From: Niabella yanshanensis
GTDB taxonomy: Bacteria > Bacteroidota > Bacteroidia > Chitinophagales > Chitinophagaceae
Assembly (NCBI RefSeq): GCF_034424215.1
Contig: NZ_CP139960.1
Location: 1,364,001-1,428,000, forward strand
Length of the DNA stretch: 64,000 nt
Reading direction: 5' to 3'
Positions 35,164 to 44,697 of the stretch are shown one piece after another. The notes under the pieces were generated by a model. The model was given only the letters and a program-made list of their open reading frames with translations. It had not been told where the DNA came from and did no database searches. Numbering within the stretch: the stretch's first letter is position 1; each line of letters starts with the position of its first letter. Made by a program: the position numbers and the translations under genes.

Positions 35164-36356
35164 CAACCCTGGGCAGTACTACATTGGAAAATGAAATGGA
35201 CCTGACATTGGCCTATAAGAAGTCCATATTGGTTGCTGATAAACTTGGGCTTACCGCTGCCACCCAAACTGCGTTCGCTACAGCAGTCTCTGAGGTTTGC
35301 AGAGATGTCATCGATAAAGCTACAGATGGACTGCTAATCATTGGCACTGCGCCAGAGGAAGGCAGGTTTGCACTGGAGGCTATTATCACTTATAACCCCA
35401 CTGATAAAATACCGCATCCTAATCCTGGCTACGAATATGCCAAGAAGCTGGTTCCCGTTTTTAACAAGGGTTTCGAAGATGGGAAGGAGCGTGTTACACT
35501 GAGCCTTACTATGCCGAGGTCGTTGAACCTGAGTGATAAAAAAATTCAGCAACTGCAAACAGATCTTCTTGGGGCTTCCCCCATTAATTCTTACGAGGAA
35601 GTAAAGCTCCGCAACAGTGAGCTACAGCAGGCTAACCTGCAGCACGAATTGGAGCTGGTCAGCATTAAGTATCTGAACGAACAAAAGAAAGAATTTCTTT
35701 CCATAGCCAGTCACGAGATCAATGGGCCGCTTACGGTAGCGCATTCCATGGCACAGATCGCATTGAAGCTGGATCCAAAGACCAACCCCGCATTAACAGG
35801 ATATCTTCAAAGGCTTCATTTACATACTACCAAGCTGGTACGGCTTACCCGGCAATTACTGGATATCTCCCGGATGGAAACAGGCAACTTCAACTATGAG
35901 CGGGAAGTCATAACCGCCCCCCTTTTTTTTGACGAGGTGATCGAAAATCTTAAATTGTTATGTCCTGATCACCATATCGCCCCTTCCCTTTCTTTAGACC
36001 TGGCGCTGTTGAATATTGACAAGATCAAAATTGAACAGGTTTTCAATAATGTAGTGGGGAATGCTGCCAAGTACTCCGATCCGGGCACTACTATCACTAT
36101 TCATGCCAACTGTACCGCAGAGCAATTAGTAGTAACTGTTAGGGATCAGGGTATCGGTATGTCTGAGGACACGCTTTCCAGGGTTTTCAGCAAATTTTAC
36201 AGAGGGAAAAATGAACGAAGCAAATTTAGTGGACTGGGTATGGGATTGTATGTTACCGCCAGGATCATAGAAGATCACAATGGCTCATTGACTGCCAGCA
36301 GTGTGCCCGGAGAGGGGTCTGCATTTACATTCAGGCTTCCGCTACACCAGGCTTAG
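35160..36356 (+). CDS. Histidine kinase with an N-terminal degenerate RsbT-like ATPase domain
   Basis: A 398-residue soluble kinase. The C-terminal part is a standard HisKA plus HATPase: FLSIASHEINGPLTVAHSMA near residue 185 (phospho-acceptor histidine, in an unusual HEINGPL context), NVVGNAAKYSDPG and GLGMGLYVTARIIEDHNGS. The first 130 residues resemble an RsbT-like GHKL fold with an N-box-like stretch (FATAVSEVCRDVID) but no clear G1 or G2 motifs, so it is probably catalytically dead and could serve as a docking domain. No membrane segment is present. It overlaps the preceding phosphatase by 4 bases (ATGA). No response regulator follows within the window. Confidence 0.88.
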   Translation: MTTLGSTTLENEMDLTLAYKKSILVADKLGLTAATQTAFATAVSEVCRDVIDKATDGLLIIGTAPEEGRFALEAIITYNPTDKIPHPNPGYEYAKKLVPVFNKGFEDGKERVTLSLTMPRSLNLSDKKIQQLQTDLLGASPINSYEEVKLRNSELQQANLQHELELVSIKYLNEQKKEFLSIASHEINGPLTVAHSMAQIALKLDPKTNPALTGYLQRLHLHTTKLVRLTRQLLDISRMETGNFNYEREVITAPLFFDEVIENLKLLCPDHHIAPSLSLDLALLNIDKIKIEQVFNNVVGNAAKYSDPGTTITIHANCTAEQLVVTVRDQGIGMSEDTLSRVFSKFYRGKNERSKFSGLGMGLYVTARIIEDHNGSLTASSVPGEGSAFTFRLPLHQA

Positions 36357-36530
36357 ATCTATTTTATAAAAGAGCTTATTTCCTGATCCGGTACGGAACA
36401 GTTTCTGCAATTGGTTTGCAGCCTTTCAAGCAGGAAGCCGGCCGAACTGGTCCATCATATTAAGGCGATCAGAAATTTGCCGGGTTAAGAGTCTGAAAAA
36501 ACAGCAGATAGTTTTACCAGTTCGTCCTGG

Positions 36531-37139
36531 CTAGACTTTATTAGGCTTACTTATATATCGATTTCCCCTTACAAAAAAACGCCAGGGCAGCAGCGCGTGG
36601 TCGCCGGCATAATCTACACCCACACGGGGCGTGGCCACTATTTCATTATCATTAAATAGAAAACCATGATCCTCTATCCATATTTCCTGGCCGGTTAAAT
36701 CCTTTGCATTCAAACTCAGATCAATTCCAAGCGCCTTACTTACCGAGCCCGGACCGGCAGAAACAGAGGCCTTATCAATGCTCCGGTTGCGCCGCTTTTC
36801 AATGATATCCTTACCCGCCAAAGGTTCCACTGCTCTTATCAATATGGCATGAGGCTCATCTTTGATAAAAGTAACCACATTAAACAAATAATGTATACCA
36901 TAACAAAGATAAACATAGGAAACGCCTCCCGCCTGATACATGATCTCTGTTCGGTTCGTGCGCCTGCCTCCATAAGCATGGGAGGCCTTATCGGTCACTC
37001 CGGCATAGGCTTCCGTCTCTGTGATGATGCCTGATGTCACCTCTCCATTGATCCGGGTCACCAACACTTTACCGAGCAGGTCTTTGGCCAGGAACAGCAC
37101 ATCCTGGTTGCTGTAATAGGTTTTATCAAGCTTTTTCAA
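36531..37139 (-). CDS. 3-methyladenine DNA glycosylase (AAG/MPG family)
   Basis: A 202-residue monofunctional DNA glycosylase of the MPG fold, which removes alkylated purines such as 3-methyladenine. Typical motifs: LAKDLLGKVLVTRI, ETEAYAGVTDKASHAYGG (with the active-site glutamate), MYQAGGVSYVYLCYGIHY (tyrosine that stacks with the flipped base) and SAGPGSVSKALGI. The length fits the family. It is convergent with the stressosome operon and probably monocistronic. Confidence 0.94.
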   Translation of the reverse strand: MKKLDKTYYSNQDVLFLAKDLLGKVLVTRINGEVTSGIITETEAYAGVTDKASHAYGGRRTNRTEIMYQAGGVSYVYLCYGIHYLFNVVTFIKDEPHAILIRAVEPLAGKDIIEKRRNRSIDKASVSAGPGSVSKALGIDLSLNAKDLTGQEIWIEDHGFLFNDNEIVATPRVGVDYAGDHALLPWRFFVRGNRYISKPNKV

Positions 37140-37321
37140 GACCCCAAATTAATTATTTTTTTATCACGGCACTGGTATATTTTCCGGTAAAGGCATCAAT
37201 ATCTATTCCATCCCTTATACTTTCTTTTATTAGCCGGATTGTCGGAAATTTCCGGGAGAGGGCTGATATAAAGCATAAGATGTCATTTTTGTTTACAGGA
37301 AAAGTCCGGCGGGCAATAATA

Positions 37322-37647
37322 ATGAACATCAAAATCTTATTATATATCATTTTCTTTTTTGCAGCTACCTGCATGGTATTGGCGCAGGCAAAAGCATTTA
37401 AAGTTAATGCACAGACATTTGTTACTCAAACTAAAAAAATTGATAACGAATGGAACACTAAAGATGAAATAAAGCCGCAATATGTCCAGCTTATTACCCC
37501 TATAAGGACGAGGGTGGCGATTGCAATAATCTCTTCCGGACTAAAGAATGGTTGACCGTGAAATCCAGCATCATTGTTGTTACAACGCGGCATTTTCAAA
37601 AGACAGGGCGGGATCCTGTTACCCAATGGACCGCTGAAGAAAAATGA
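37322..37647 (+). pseudogene. Small secreted protein gene with a probable frameshift
   Basis: From an ATG at 37322 a signal peptide is read (MNIKILLYIIFFFAATCMV, ending LAQAKAF), then 37 more residues in this frame to about 37490, after which the frame gives ITPIRTRVAIAIISSGLKNG and stops. Another frame from about 37490 reads YYPYKDEGGDCNNLFRTKEW and VTTRHFQKTGRDPVTQWTAE, stopping at 37647, and looks more like protein. A one-base change would join the two into a secreted protein of about 105 residues. The family is not recognised. A sequencing error or a true pseudogene are both possible. Confidence 0.5.
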
Positions 37648-37708
37648 GGAAACACGTTGAAAAGCTCAACACTTACTGTAATTTGATATAGACTTCCTAC
37701 CTTACAGC

Positions 37709-38095
37709 ATGAAAATTGAAAAACTGCACCATATCGCCATTATTTGTTCGGACTATGAAAGGTCTAAAAAATTCTATACAGAAGTGCTTGGATTTACAAT
37801 TGAACAAGAAGTTTTCAGAGCTGAAAGAAATTCTCATAAATTAGATCTTTCGCTGAACGGCCAATACTTAATTGAACTTTTCAGCTTTCCCGATCCGCCT
37901 GAAAGGCTAACCCGGCCTGAAGCCACCGGGCTAAGGCATATCGCCTTTAGCGTCACGAACATCGCTGATACCGTTAAATATCTGCAATCAAAGAACATTA
38001 CACCCGAGCCGGTTCGCACAGATGAATTTACCGGTAAAAAATTTACTTTTTTTACGGATCCCGACCTGTTACCGATAGAAGTTTACGAATTATAG
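37709..38095 (+). CDS. VOC-family (glyoxalase-like) metalloprotein, GloA2/YaeR type
   Basis: A 128-residue protein of two beta-alpha-beta-beta-beta halves. KLHHIAIICSDYERSKKFYTE begins the first half with the metal-binding histidine, and IELFSFP, GLRHIAFSVTNI and LLPIEVYEL supply the other metal ligands (E, H, E). Members of this group are annotated as lactoylglutathione lyase-like (YaeR); the substrate is not known. It is monocistronic. Confidence 0.9.
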   Translation: MKIEKLHHIAIICSDYERSKKFYTEVLGFTIEQEVFRAERNSHKLDLSLNGQYLIELFSFPDPPERLTRPEATGLRHIAFSVTNIADTVKYLQSKNITPEPVRTDEFTGKKFTFFTDPDLLPIEVYEL

Positions 38096-38208
38096 CTTTC
38101 TCCCGACCTGGTCTTAGCTTCAACAGGATACTTTTTGCTGAGCACGGATAAAAGAATCAACCTATGCCGCCTTCCGTTACTACGTACTTTTTACATAGAA
38201 AGGAAGGG

Positions 38209-38216
38209 TATATTTG
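38209..38216 (+). promoter_or_regulatory. -7 box before the TIM-barrel gene
   Basis: TATATTTG fits TAnnTTTG and lies 67 bases before the ATG at 38283. Confidence 0.45.
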
Positions 38217-38282
38217 CAGGTCTATCCCGTTCTTATTAACTTCGAAAGGTTATTTTCATATGAATAAAAACATTATTGCCCT

Positions 38283-39206
38283 ATGCATTCTTCTTTAAAA
38301 AATATGACGCGTCATAAACCCCTTACCTTCAAGCTTATTTTATGTCATATACTGATTCTATGCTATCTTTTTAGTTTTGGCCAGAAACCTGATTCTAAAT
38401 TTTCAGGTGTCCAGATGGGGGTGATCACTTACTCTTACCGCACTATGCCCGGTAAACTTGAACAGGTACTAGATCATATTGTAAGAAGTGGCATCAGCGC
38501 CACGGAATTAATGGGTGACCCTGTGGAAGTTTACCTGGGAAAACCTGCGGACCCCAAACAGGTAGCAGCATGGAGAACCTCTGTATCTTTGGACGGGTTT
38601 AAAAAAGTAAAAAAAATGTTTAATGATGCAGGTGTTAGCATTTATGCTTTTAAGCCCAATGCGCTCGGACCTGATAACACTGATGAAGAAATTGAATATG
38701 CTTTAAAAGCAGCAAAAGCACTGGGCGCAAAGTCTGTTACAGTAGAGCTACCTAAAGACCCTAAACAATCAGAAAGATTAGGGAAGCTTGCGGCTAAGCA
38801 CAAGGTATATGTATCTTATCATAACCACCTACAGGGTAATGACCAGGCCTGGGTAACGGCATTGGCCCAATCTCCCTACAATGCCATCAACCTGGACTGC
38901 GGCCACTATATTGCCGCGGGGGGCAATAATACCAGGGAAAGCTTACTGGCATTCATAAAGGCAAATCACAAACGGATCACCTCTATGCATCTGAAAGACA
39001 GGAAAAATAAAGAAAACGGAGGCGCTAATTTACCCTGGGGGCAGGGTGATACACCTATTGACGAAATTCTAAACCTGCTTAAATCCATGCGCTACCAGAT
39101 CCCCGTAAGCGTTGAACTTGAATACCCCATCCCGCCTGCTTCTGATGCAGTAAAAGAGGTTCAAAAATGTGTCGGATATTCTGAGAACGTACTTTCTGTA
39201 AAATAA
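38283..39206 (+). CDS. Secreted sugar phosphate isomerase/epimerase-like TIM-barrel protein
   Basis: A 307-residue AP-endonuclease-2-like TIM barrel (xylose-isomerase-like). An N-terminal hydrophobic signal (LILCHILILCYLFSFGQ) sends it out of the cytoplasm. The barrel has GVITYSYRTMPG, KSVTVELPKDPKQ, VYVSYHNHLQGND, NLDCGHYIAAGG and SMHLKDRK, with histidines and acidic residues at the usual metal site. Exported members of this family in Bacteroidota act in sugar or polyol metabolism, but the substrate is unknown. It is convergent with a SusC/SusD pair and ends at a shared hairpin. Confidence 0.88.
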   Translation: MHSSLKNMTRHKPLTFKLILCHILILCYLFSFGQKPDSKFSGVQMGVITYSYRTMPGKLEQVLDHIVRSGISATELMGDPVEVYLGKPADPKQVAAWRTSVSLDGFKKVKKMFNDAGVSIYAFKPNALGPDNTDEEIEYALKAAKALGAKSVTVELPKDPKQSERLGKLAAKHKVYVSYHNHLQGNDQAWVTALAQSPYNAINLDCGHYIAAGGNNTRESLLAFIKANHKRITSMHLKDRKNKENGGANLPWGQGDTPIDEILNLLKSMRYQIPVSVELEYPIPPASDAVKEVQKCVGYSENVLSVK

Positions 39207-39255
39207 GCCCTGGTACTGTGATCTGCATTGCAGCAAAAGATAAAAGAGTGTCAAT

Positions 39256-39292
39256 CAAAAATGCCGCGGGGTTATAAAACCGCAGCATTTTG
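39256..39292. terminator. Bidirectional hairpin between the TIM-barrel gene and SusD
   Basis: CAAAAATGCCGCGG pairs with CCGCAGCATTTTG across a loop of about 11 bases, with one C/A mismatch. A-rich and T-rich flanks on each arm suit termination from both sides. Confidence 0.7.
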
Positions 39293-39322
39293 ATAAGATC
39301 GTGCTTGGCAAACGTTCACACC

Positions 39323-40915
39323 TCAGTAGCCAGGATTCTGAATTAAATTGGGTTCGGTAGATAAGCTACTTTCATGGAAAGGCCACTTGTATTGATGATT
39401 TAAAAACCTGCGGTCTTCCACTTTAAGGCTTTCCATATTACCATTCAGCATGCGGGTATGGCCCAGCACGGGTTGATTAAGCGCCACTTCAGCGATCTTC
39501 CATCTTAGCAGATCATCATATCTTACACCCTCTCCGGCAAATTCAATACGTCTCTCATTACGTAATAATGCGATCCATTCCTGCCTGGTTTTACTGCCCA
39601 GCGTTACATCCGCAATAGTCATATCAAGACCCGCGCGCTGACGCACCTGGTTAATACAGCTTTTAGCTAAATCGTCTACATCATCCAACATAATTTTGGC
39701 TTCAGCGTAGGTAAGCAATACCTCGGCATAACGGGTCAGACCAAAATGCATATTTCCCCCGGTACGAAACAGATCTGCTTCATCAACATATTTTTTAAAC
39801 CAGTAACCGGTACGGCTGCTGCGCAGGTTTTGGTAGTAAAAAATACTTTTGGAATCGTATACATCAATTTTTTCATTATTCAGCAAGTCTCCATTACCAA
39901 AAATGCTTACTGACAGGCGTGGATCACGATTCAGTTTTGGATTTAACTCGTACTCTTGTTTGGTATGCAGCGGGCATTGATCAATGGGTCTTCCCTGCGC
40001 CGTCCAGTAAGCATCTACCAGGGCTTTTGTAGGTACACAGTACGATTGACCTCTGCCGGTACGGTATTGGGGCGCCAGGTGCTCAAACGATTGAGTAGCC
40101 GAGTTAGCATGGCTTTCCATGTCGAACTTAACAATAAACTCTTTATTCGTTTTATCTGCTTTATAGGTAAACAAGTCTCCATATTTTGCATTCAGCTGGT
40201 ATTTCTTACTGTCGATAATTTCTCTGGCCAAACGTGCTGCCAGCTCGTAGCGTCCAAAATACAGGGCATAGCGCATTACAACAGATTTAAAAGAGTATTT
40301 ATTGAACATATAAACATTAGTGGTTCCTTCATCTTCAGGTAGCCGGCTGGCCACATCCTCGCTCATTTCAAATAACTGATCCAACACCTCCGCCTGCGAT
40401 GTCAATGGAGGCGTTGATTCTTCTAAGTTTACAGGCACTAAAACAAATGGTATATCGCCCCAATAATAGGTAGTGCGGAAATAGTGCCATATCCGCAACC
40501 CTTCCAGTATCGCCTTATACCTTTGGCGGGTAGACGGATTCTCTACATAAGGTATATCAATATTTTTCAGGTAGGTATTGATACGGCCTATATGTTTCAT
40601 AAAGAGCGTCCAGTAATATTCAGAGGCGCGGCTATTGCTGGTGAGGTTTCCGTTGGCGATGATCATGTGATGATCCGTTTCGATCCTGGCATACGCATTA
40701 TCACTCCTGCCCTCCATCATATAAAACAATAGTCTGCGTTCGGTGGGATGCGTAAACGCATCTAAAAAACTACTATATACCACCCGTCGTATATCTTCTT
40801 CTGTAGTAAAAAACTCGTCAAAAGAAGTAGCAGTTGGATCTCTCTTGTCCAAAAATTTTTCGCATCCCGATAAAGAAATGATAGCAATTGCTAGCGCTAT
40901 TATGTATTTTTTCAT
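39323..40915 (-). CDS. SusD/RagB-family outer-membrane lipoprotein
   Basis: A 530-residue SusD-like protein, the surface glycan-binding lid of a TonB-dependent importer. The signal ends SLSGCEKFLDKRDP (lipid-anchored cysteine). The RagB/SusD core contains GLRIWHYFRTTYYWGDIPF, LTRYAEVLLTYAEAK and RIEFAGEGVRYDDLLRW, as usual. It is 12 bases downstream of the SusC gene. The polysaccharide or other ligand cannot be read from the sequence; the nearest enzyme is the TIM-barrel protein on the opposite strand. Confidence 0.94.
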   Translation of the reverse strand: MKKYIIALAIAIISLSGCEKFLDKRDPTATSFDEFFTTEEDIRRVVYSSFLDAFTHPTERRLLFYMMEGRSDNAYARIETDHHMIIANGNLTSNSRASEYYWTLFMKHIGRINTYLKNIDIPYVENPSTRQRYKAILEGLRIWHYFRTTYYWGDIPFVLVPVNLEESTPPLTSQAEVLDQLFEMSEDVASRLPEDEGTTNVYMFNKYSFKSVVMRYALYFGRYELAARLAREIIDSKKYQLNAKYGDLFTYKADKTNKEFIVKFDMESHANSATQSFEHLAPQYRTGRGQSYCVPTKALVDAYWTAQGRPIDQCPLHTKQEYELNPKLNRDPRLSVSIFGNGDLLNNEKIDVYDSKSIFYYQNLRSSRTGYWFKKYVDEADLFRTGGNMHFGLTRYAEVLLTYAEAKIMLDDVDDLAKSCINQVRQRAGLDMTIADVTLGSKTRQEWIALLRNERRIEFAGEGVRYDDLLRWKIAEVALNQPVLGHTRMLNGNMESLKVEDRRFLNHQYKWPFHESSLSTEPNLIQNPGY

Positions 40916-40927
40916 TAGATAGAATTT

Positions 40928-43858
40928 TTAATAGATACTTGTGCTGATTCCAAAACTGTAAGTTGCCATGCGCGGATAATTACCATTCCCGTCGTTAGTT
41001 CCCGGGCTGTCCACATCAATGCGCTCAGGATCTAACCCCTCCCACTTTGTTATGGTAAATACGTCCTGCGCGTTCAGGTATATCCTGAAATTTTTGAAGC
41101 TTCTGCCAATCTTCGGGAAGGTGTAGCCTAATTGCAGTGACTTTACCCGGAAGAAAGCAGCGTTGCTTAACCATACGTCACTTAGCAAGGTATTAGAAGT
41201 AGGGCCGGTCCAAAGCCTCGGAAAACGGCTATCGGGGTTTTCAGGCGACCAGTGACTGGCTACATATTCGACCCTGGGAGCACCTAAGTTATTACTGTTT
41301 CCATCTACATAAACAGGGTAAGCCTCCTGCCCCATCAAACGGCCCGTACGTTTTCCAATTCCCTGTCCCAATGCAGAGAAGTCCCAGCTTTTATAATGCA
41401 GATCCAAATTGATCGCATAATTAAAATGAGGCAACGGGTCTGCCAGGTAAACCCGATCCTGGTCATTGATAAGCCCGTCCCCGTTCTGGTCTACATAACG
41501 GATATCACCGGGCAAGGTATTGGGCATTTTTGCCGCTGTAGCATCAATTTCTTCACGGGTTTGAAAGAAACCATCGGTTTCAAAACCATAATAATTGTTG
41601 ATCGGAATACCTTTATACCATATACGATCATTGTTGCCTTTAAAAATAAGGCTATCCATATCGGTGTACCCGGCTTTTAGCATTTTGTTCCGGTTATCGA
41701 AAAGCATACCTCCGATCTTATAAGAAAAATCTCCCGCCTTGTCAGACCAGTTCGCAGATAGCTCCCAGCCCTTGTTTTCTACCGAGCCGATATTAACAGC
41801 AGATACCAACGTATTGGAACCGGTTAGCGGAGGTACAGAAAACTGGTCATAGATCAGGTCATAAGACATTTTGCGATACACTTCTGCTGTAAAACTCAGC
41901 CGGTCGTTAAGCGCAGTAAGGTCTAAGCCAAGGTTCCACTGTTTTTGCTTCTCCCATGAAAATTCGGGATTAGGCACCCTGATCATCCAGCCATAGTTAT
42001 TCACTGACTCCTGCCATAGATAAGGTCCGACATTTTCATTACCTATTAATCCATAAGAAGCCCTCAATTTCAGATTGGTGATGGCGCCGCTCTCTAACAG
42101 CCCCGTAAAAAAAGTTTCGTTATGTACATTCCAGGCAAAGCCCCCGGAAGGAAAAAAGCCCCACCGATGTCCCGGTGCAAATTTCGAGCTTCCATCCGAG
42201 CGGCCTGTCAACTCAAGAATATACCTGTTGTCGAATGAGTAATTCAGCTTACCAAAAAAAGAGGATTTGCTAATCTCCCTGTAATCTGTATAAGTATAGT
42301 TCATTACCTCAGATCCGGCAGTTAAATAGATCTTATCCTTATCCTTCCGCAATTTTTTATTATAATTGATCAATGCCCGGGCAGTCAATTGACTCTCGCT
42401 AACGCCTTGTGTAGCCGATACCGAATTAGTCCATATAGTTACCGGTGCATTATTTTCATCAAAAAATTTAAAAGTCTTCCGTTCGAGTTTTTCAGCAGAT
42501 TTATTGATCATATAGGATACATTGGCTTCAATATTCAGGTTCCTGCTGATATTATATTTGGGACGCAGGTTAATGGTGCTGCGATCGTACATATTATTCT
42601 GAATACCGCCACGGGTAATAGAAGCTACGGGGTTGATATTATTATGAAGAATATAGGGATCCGGGCGGTCTACATCATAAAATACAGCTTGTGTAGGGTT
42701 CATTCGCCAGGCCAGCTTATAGAGCCCGTGACCATCATCGTTAGCCATTAAGCGATCTACCTGCAGCCTGTGGGCATAAAAATCGGCCATCAGAACAAAC
42801 TTATCTGCAATATTGATATTGGTATTAAAACGTGCAGAGAATTTTTGAGTACCTTCAATATCGTTCAAGCCATTCTCTTTAATATGCCCCAGCATTAGAT
42901 TAAATGTACCTACGCCACCCCCGCCCGACACGCTGACATTATTATTTAAAGCTGTAGAATTACGCTGCATTATTTCATCCAACCAGTTAACATCCTTCCG
43001 CTCCCCGCTTTCAAACCGGGTAATTTCCTCCTGCGAGTACACGGCAGGCTGTCCCTGATGCAATAGTGTCTCATTACGTAATTTCATAAACTCGGCGCCG
43101 CCCACAAACTTCGGCAGGTCAATGGGCTTGTTCAAGGCATACCAGTTATTGGTATATACTTTAAACTGCCCGGTTTGGCCACGATCCGTTTCAATAATAA
43201 TAACACCATTGGCTCCGCGGGATCCGTACATAGAAGCGGAAGCAGCATCTTTTAAAACGGTGATGCTTTTTACCTGGTTAGGATCAATATCGTGAATACT
43301 TTGCTCCATACCATCTACTATTACCAAAGGATCGGCCGCCCCCAAAGTACTGATACCGCGGATGGAAATAGTGCCCGGCACACTTCCGGGCAGACTGCTT
43401 CCCCGCATCATGGTAACGCCCGGAATAGTGCCAGAAAAAGCATCCTGCATTTTGAATATGGGTCGATTCTTAATTTTTTCCATATCCATTTGTGAAACCG
43501 AAGAAGCAATATGTTTCCGATCTACTTCCGAAAACCCCATTACTACTACCTCTTCCAAACCCACATCGTTGGCCTCCAGAATCACATTAATTTCTGTTCT
43601 GTTGTTGATCGATATATCAGTTTGCTTGTAGCCGATGCCCGAAAAAATAAGTGTCCCGGCCTTTGCAGTCTCCGATAGGGTTAGCGTATAAGCACCATCA
43701 GCATTTGTTGAGGTACCGATATTTGAACCTTTAACCAGAATACTGATACCAGATAGCGGAGCGCCCTTGTTGTCACGCACCGTACCTTTGATGGTTTGAG
43801 CATACAATTGAGTTACCGACATTGCAATCAGGATGATCGCAATAAATGTTCCTTTCAT
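40928..43858 (-). CDS. SusC/RagA-family TonB-linked outer-membrane transporter
   Basis: A 976-residue beta-barrel importer. After a signal peptide (SVTQLYAQTIKGTVRD) comes a carboxypeptidase-regulatory-like domain (GTVRDNKGAPLSGISI), the TonB box region (VVMGFSEVDRK), the plug with VIVDGMEQSIHDIDP and LKDAASASMYGSRGANG, and the barrel to the C-terminal YSFGISTSIY. It pulls substrate through the outer membrane using TonB energy, with SusD as lid. No extracytoplasmic sigma factor or hybrid regulator is adjacent, so control is not obvious. The pair forms a two-gene operon on the minus strand. Confidence 0.95.
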   Translation of the reverse strand: MKGTFIAIILIAMSVTQLYAQTIKGTVRDNKGAPLSGISILVKGSNIGTSTNADGAYTLTLSETAKAGTLIFSGIGYKQTDISINNRTEINVILEANDVGLEEVVVMGFSEVDRKHIASSVSQMDMEKIKNRPIFKMQDAFSGTIPGVTMMRGSSLPGSVPGTISIRGISTLGAADPLVIVDGMEQSIHDIDPNQVKSITVLKDAASASMYGSRGANGVIIIETDRGQTGQFKVYTNNWYALNKPIDLPKFVGGAEFMKLRNETLLHQGQPAVYSQEEITRFESGERKDVNWLDEIMQRNSTALNNNVSVSGGGGVGTFNLMLGHIKENGLNDIEGTQKFSARFNTNINIADKFVLMADFYAHRLQVDRLMANDDGHGLYKLAWRMNPTQAVFYDVDRPDPYILHNNINPVASITRGGIQNNMYDRSTINLRPKYNISRNLNIEANVSYMINKSAEKLERKTFKFFDENNAPVTIWTNSVSATQGVSESQLTARALINYNKKLRKDKDKIYLTAGSEVMNYTYTDYREISKSSFFGKLNYSFDNRYILELTGRSDGSSKFAPGHRWGFFPSGGFAWNVHNETFFTGLLESGAITNLKLRASYGLIGNENVGPYLWQESVNNYGWMIRVPNPEFSWEKQKQWNLGLDLTALNDRLSFTAEVYRKMSYDLIYDQFSVPPLTGSNTLVSAVNIGSVENKGWELSANWSDKAGDFSYKIGGMLFDNRNKMLKAGYTDMDSLIFKGNNDRIWYKGIPINNYYGFETDGFFQTREEIDATAAKMPNTLPGDIRYVDQNGDGLINDQDRVYLADPLPHFNYAINLDLHYKSWDFSALGQGIGKRTGRLMGQEAYPVYVDGNSNNLGAPRVEYVASHWSPENPDSRFPRLWTGPTSNTLLSDVWLSNAAFFRVKSLQLGYTFPKIGRSFKNFRIYLNAQDVFTITKWEGLDPERIDVDSPGTNDGNGNYPRMATYSFGISTSIY

Positions 43859-44189
43859 ATAAAATAAAGTTTAAAGGGAGATTATACACTCATAAGCAAG
43901 TTCAACGCAAATGGGAAAATCATTTGTCAAAAATACTTTTATGAGATTACGCCAATGTTACCGATTCATTTACTTTATATTAACATCCATAAGCAATATA
44001 GCCACCACATTAAAGTGAAGTCGATAGTACGTGAAAGCTTTTTTACGTAGCAGGTTTATTCAAGTGCTCATCAGGATGGCATCAGGTATACGGTTTCCCC
44101 AATCTGCAAAAATGTTTGCAGAAGGGTGCAACAAGTGTAAATTATCTTACTCTGAAGCGGATGGATTATCTTTCATTTATCCTCAGCCC
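43859..44189. promoter_or_regulatory. Upstream region of the SusC/SusD operon with candidate promoter
   Basis: On the minus strand, 43935-43928 reads TATTTTTG, matching the -7 consensus TAnnTTTG, with a TTG (43955-43953) upstream at a 17-base gap, slightly short for a -33 element. This leaves a leader of about 65 bases before the SusC ATG. The rest of this spacer holds no convincing gene. Confidence 0.5.
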
Positions 44190-44265
44190 GGCCCGGCCGC
44201 AACCGGCAAAACCGGACACAAATGTGACCTTCCTTATTATGAGCGGGAAAACAGGATTCGAACCT
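44190..44265. repeat. Direct repeat of the tRNA-Pro 3' end and flank (candidate att site)
   Basis: 44190-44215 is an exact 26-base match to 56771-56796, and 44244-44265 matches 56841-56862, the acceptor 3' strand and T-arm of tRNA-Pro, with one mismatch in 22 bases. The order and orientation of the two blocks are the same as at the intact tRNA. One arm of the tRNA's terminator is missing here. This is what the far end of an element integrated into the tRNA would look like. Confidence 0.65.
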
Positions 44266-44697
44266 CTATCCTGATTGTTCTGTTTATACACTATCTGAAA
44301 AAGCTTACGTAGAAATGAACAGGATCAGGAATGAGATCTTTATAGCTATACAAAGGATAGGTCCAAGCTTACATTTAAGGCTATAGGAGGAGGAGCCTAT
44401 TATGGAGTAAATTTTTAGATTCATATCGTTGCTGACACATTCCTGCCCATATGGCCCTTCGTATCAAAGCTTTTATATTTTTCTTGGAATGTAGATTTCA
44501 TCCATCTCGCTAACGACAATTTCAACCCGGTATTTTCAATCCTAAGCCGGCCTTCTTCCCAATAAAAAAATCTGCATACGACATCAAACCGGCGTTTTAC
44601 CTTACCCAACCCGCTGTTTACCGACCTTTCATTTACAATAGTGCAAATCTTTGTTTCCTTTGAAGCTGCCGACCTTTTAACACTGAATTCTTTTATT
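44266..44697. other. Spacer with possible gene remnants
   Basis: About 430 bases without a supported gene. Two frames on the plus strand look like protein but do not connect: VYTLSEKAYVEMNRIRNEIF at about 44277-44340, and KLTFKAIGGGAYYGVNF with a stop near 44412, which has the look of an outer-membrane barrel C-terminus. They may be a broken gene; I cannot name it. An open frame on the minus strand at 44421-44705 has no recognised features. Confidence 0.35.
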
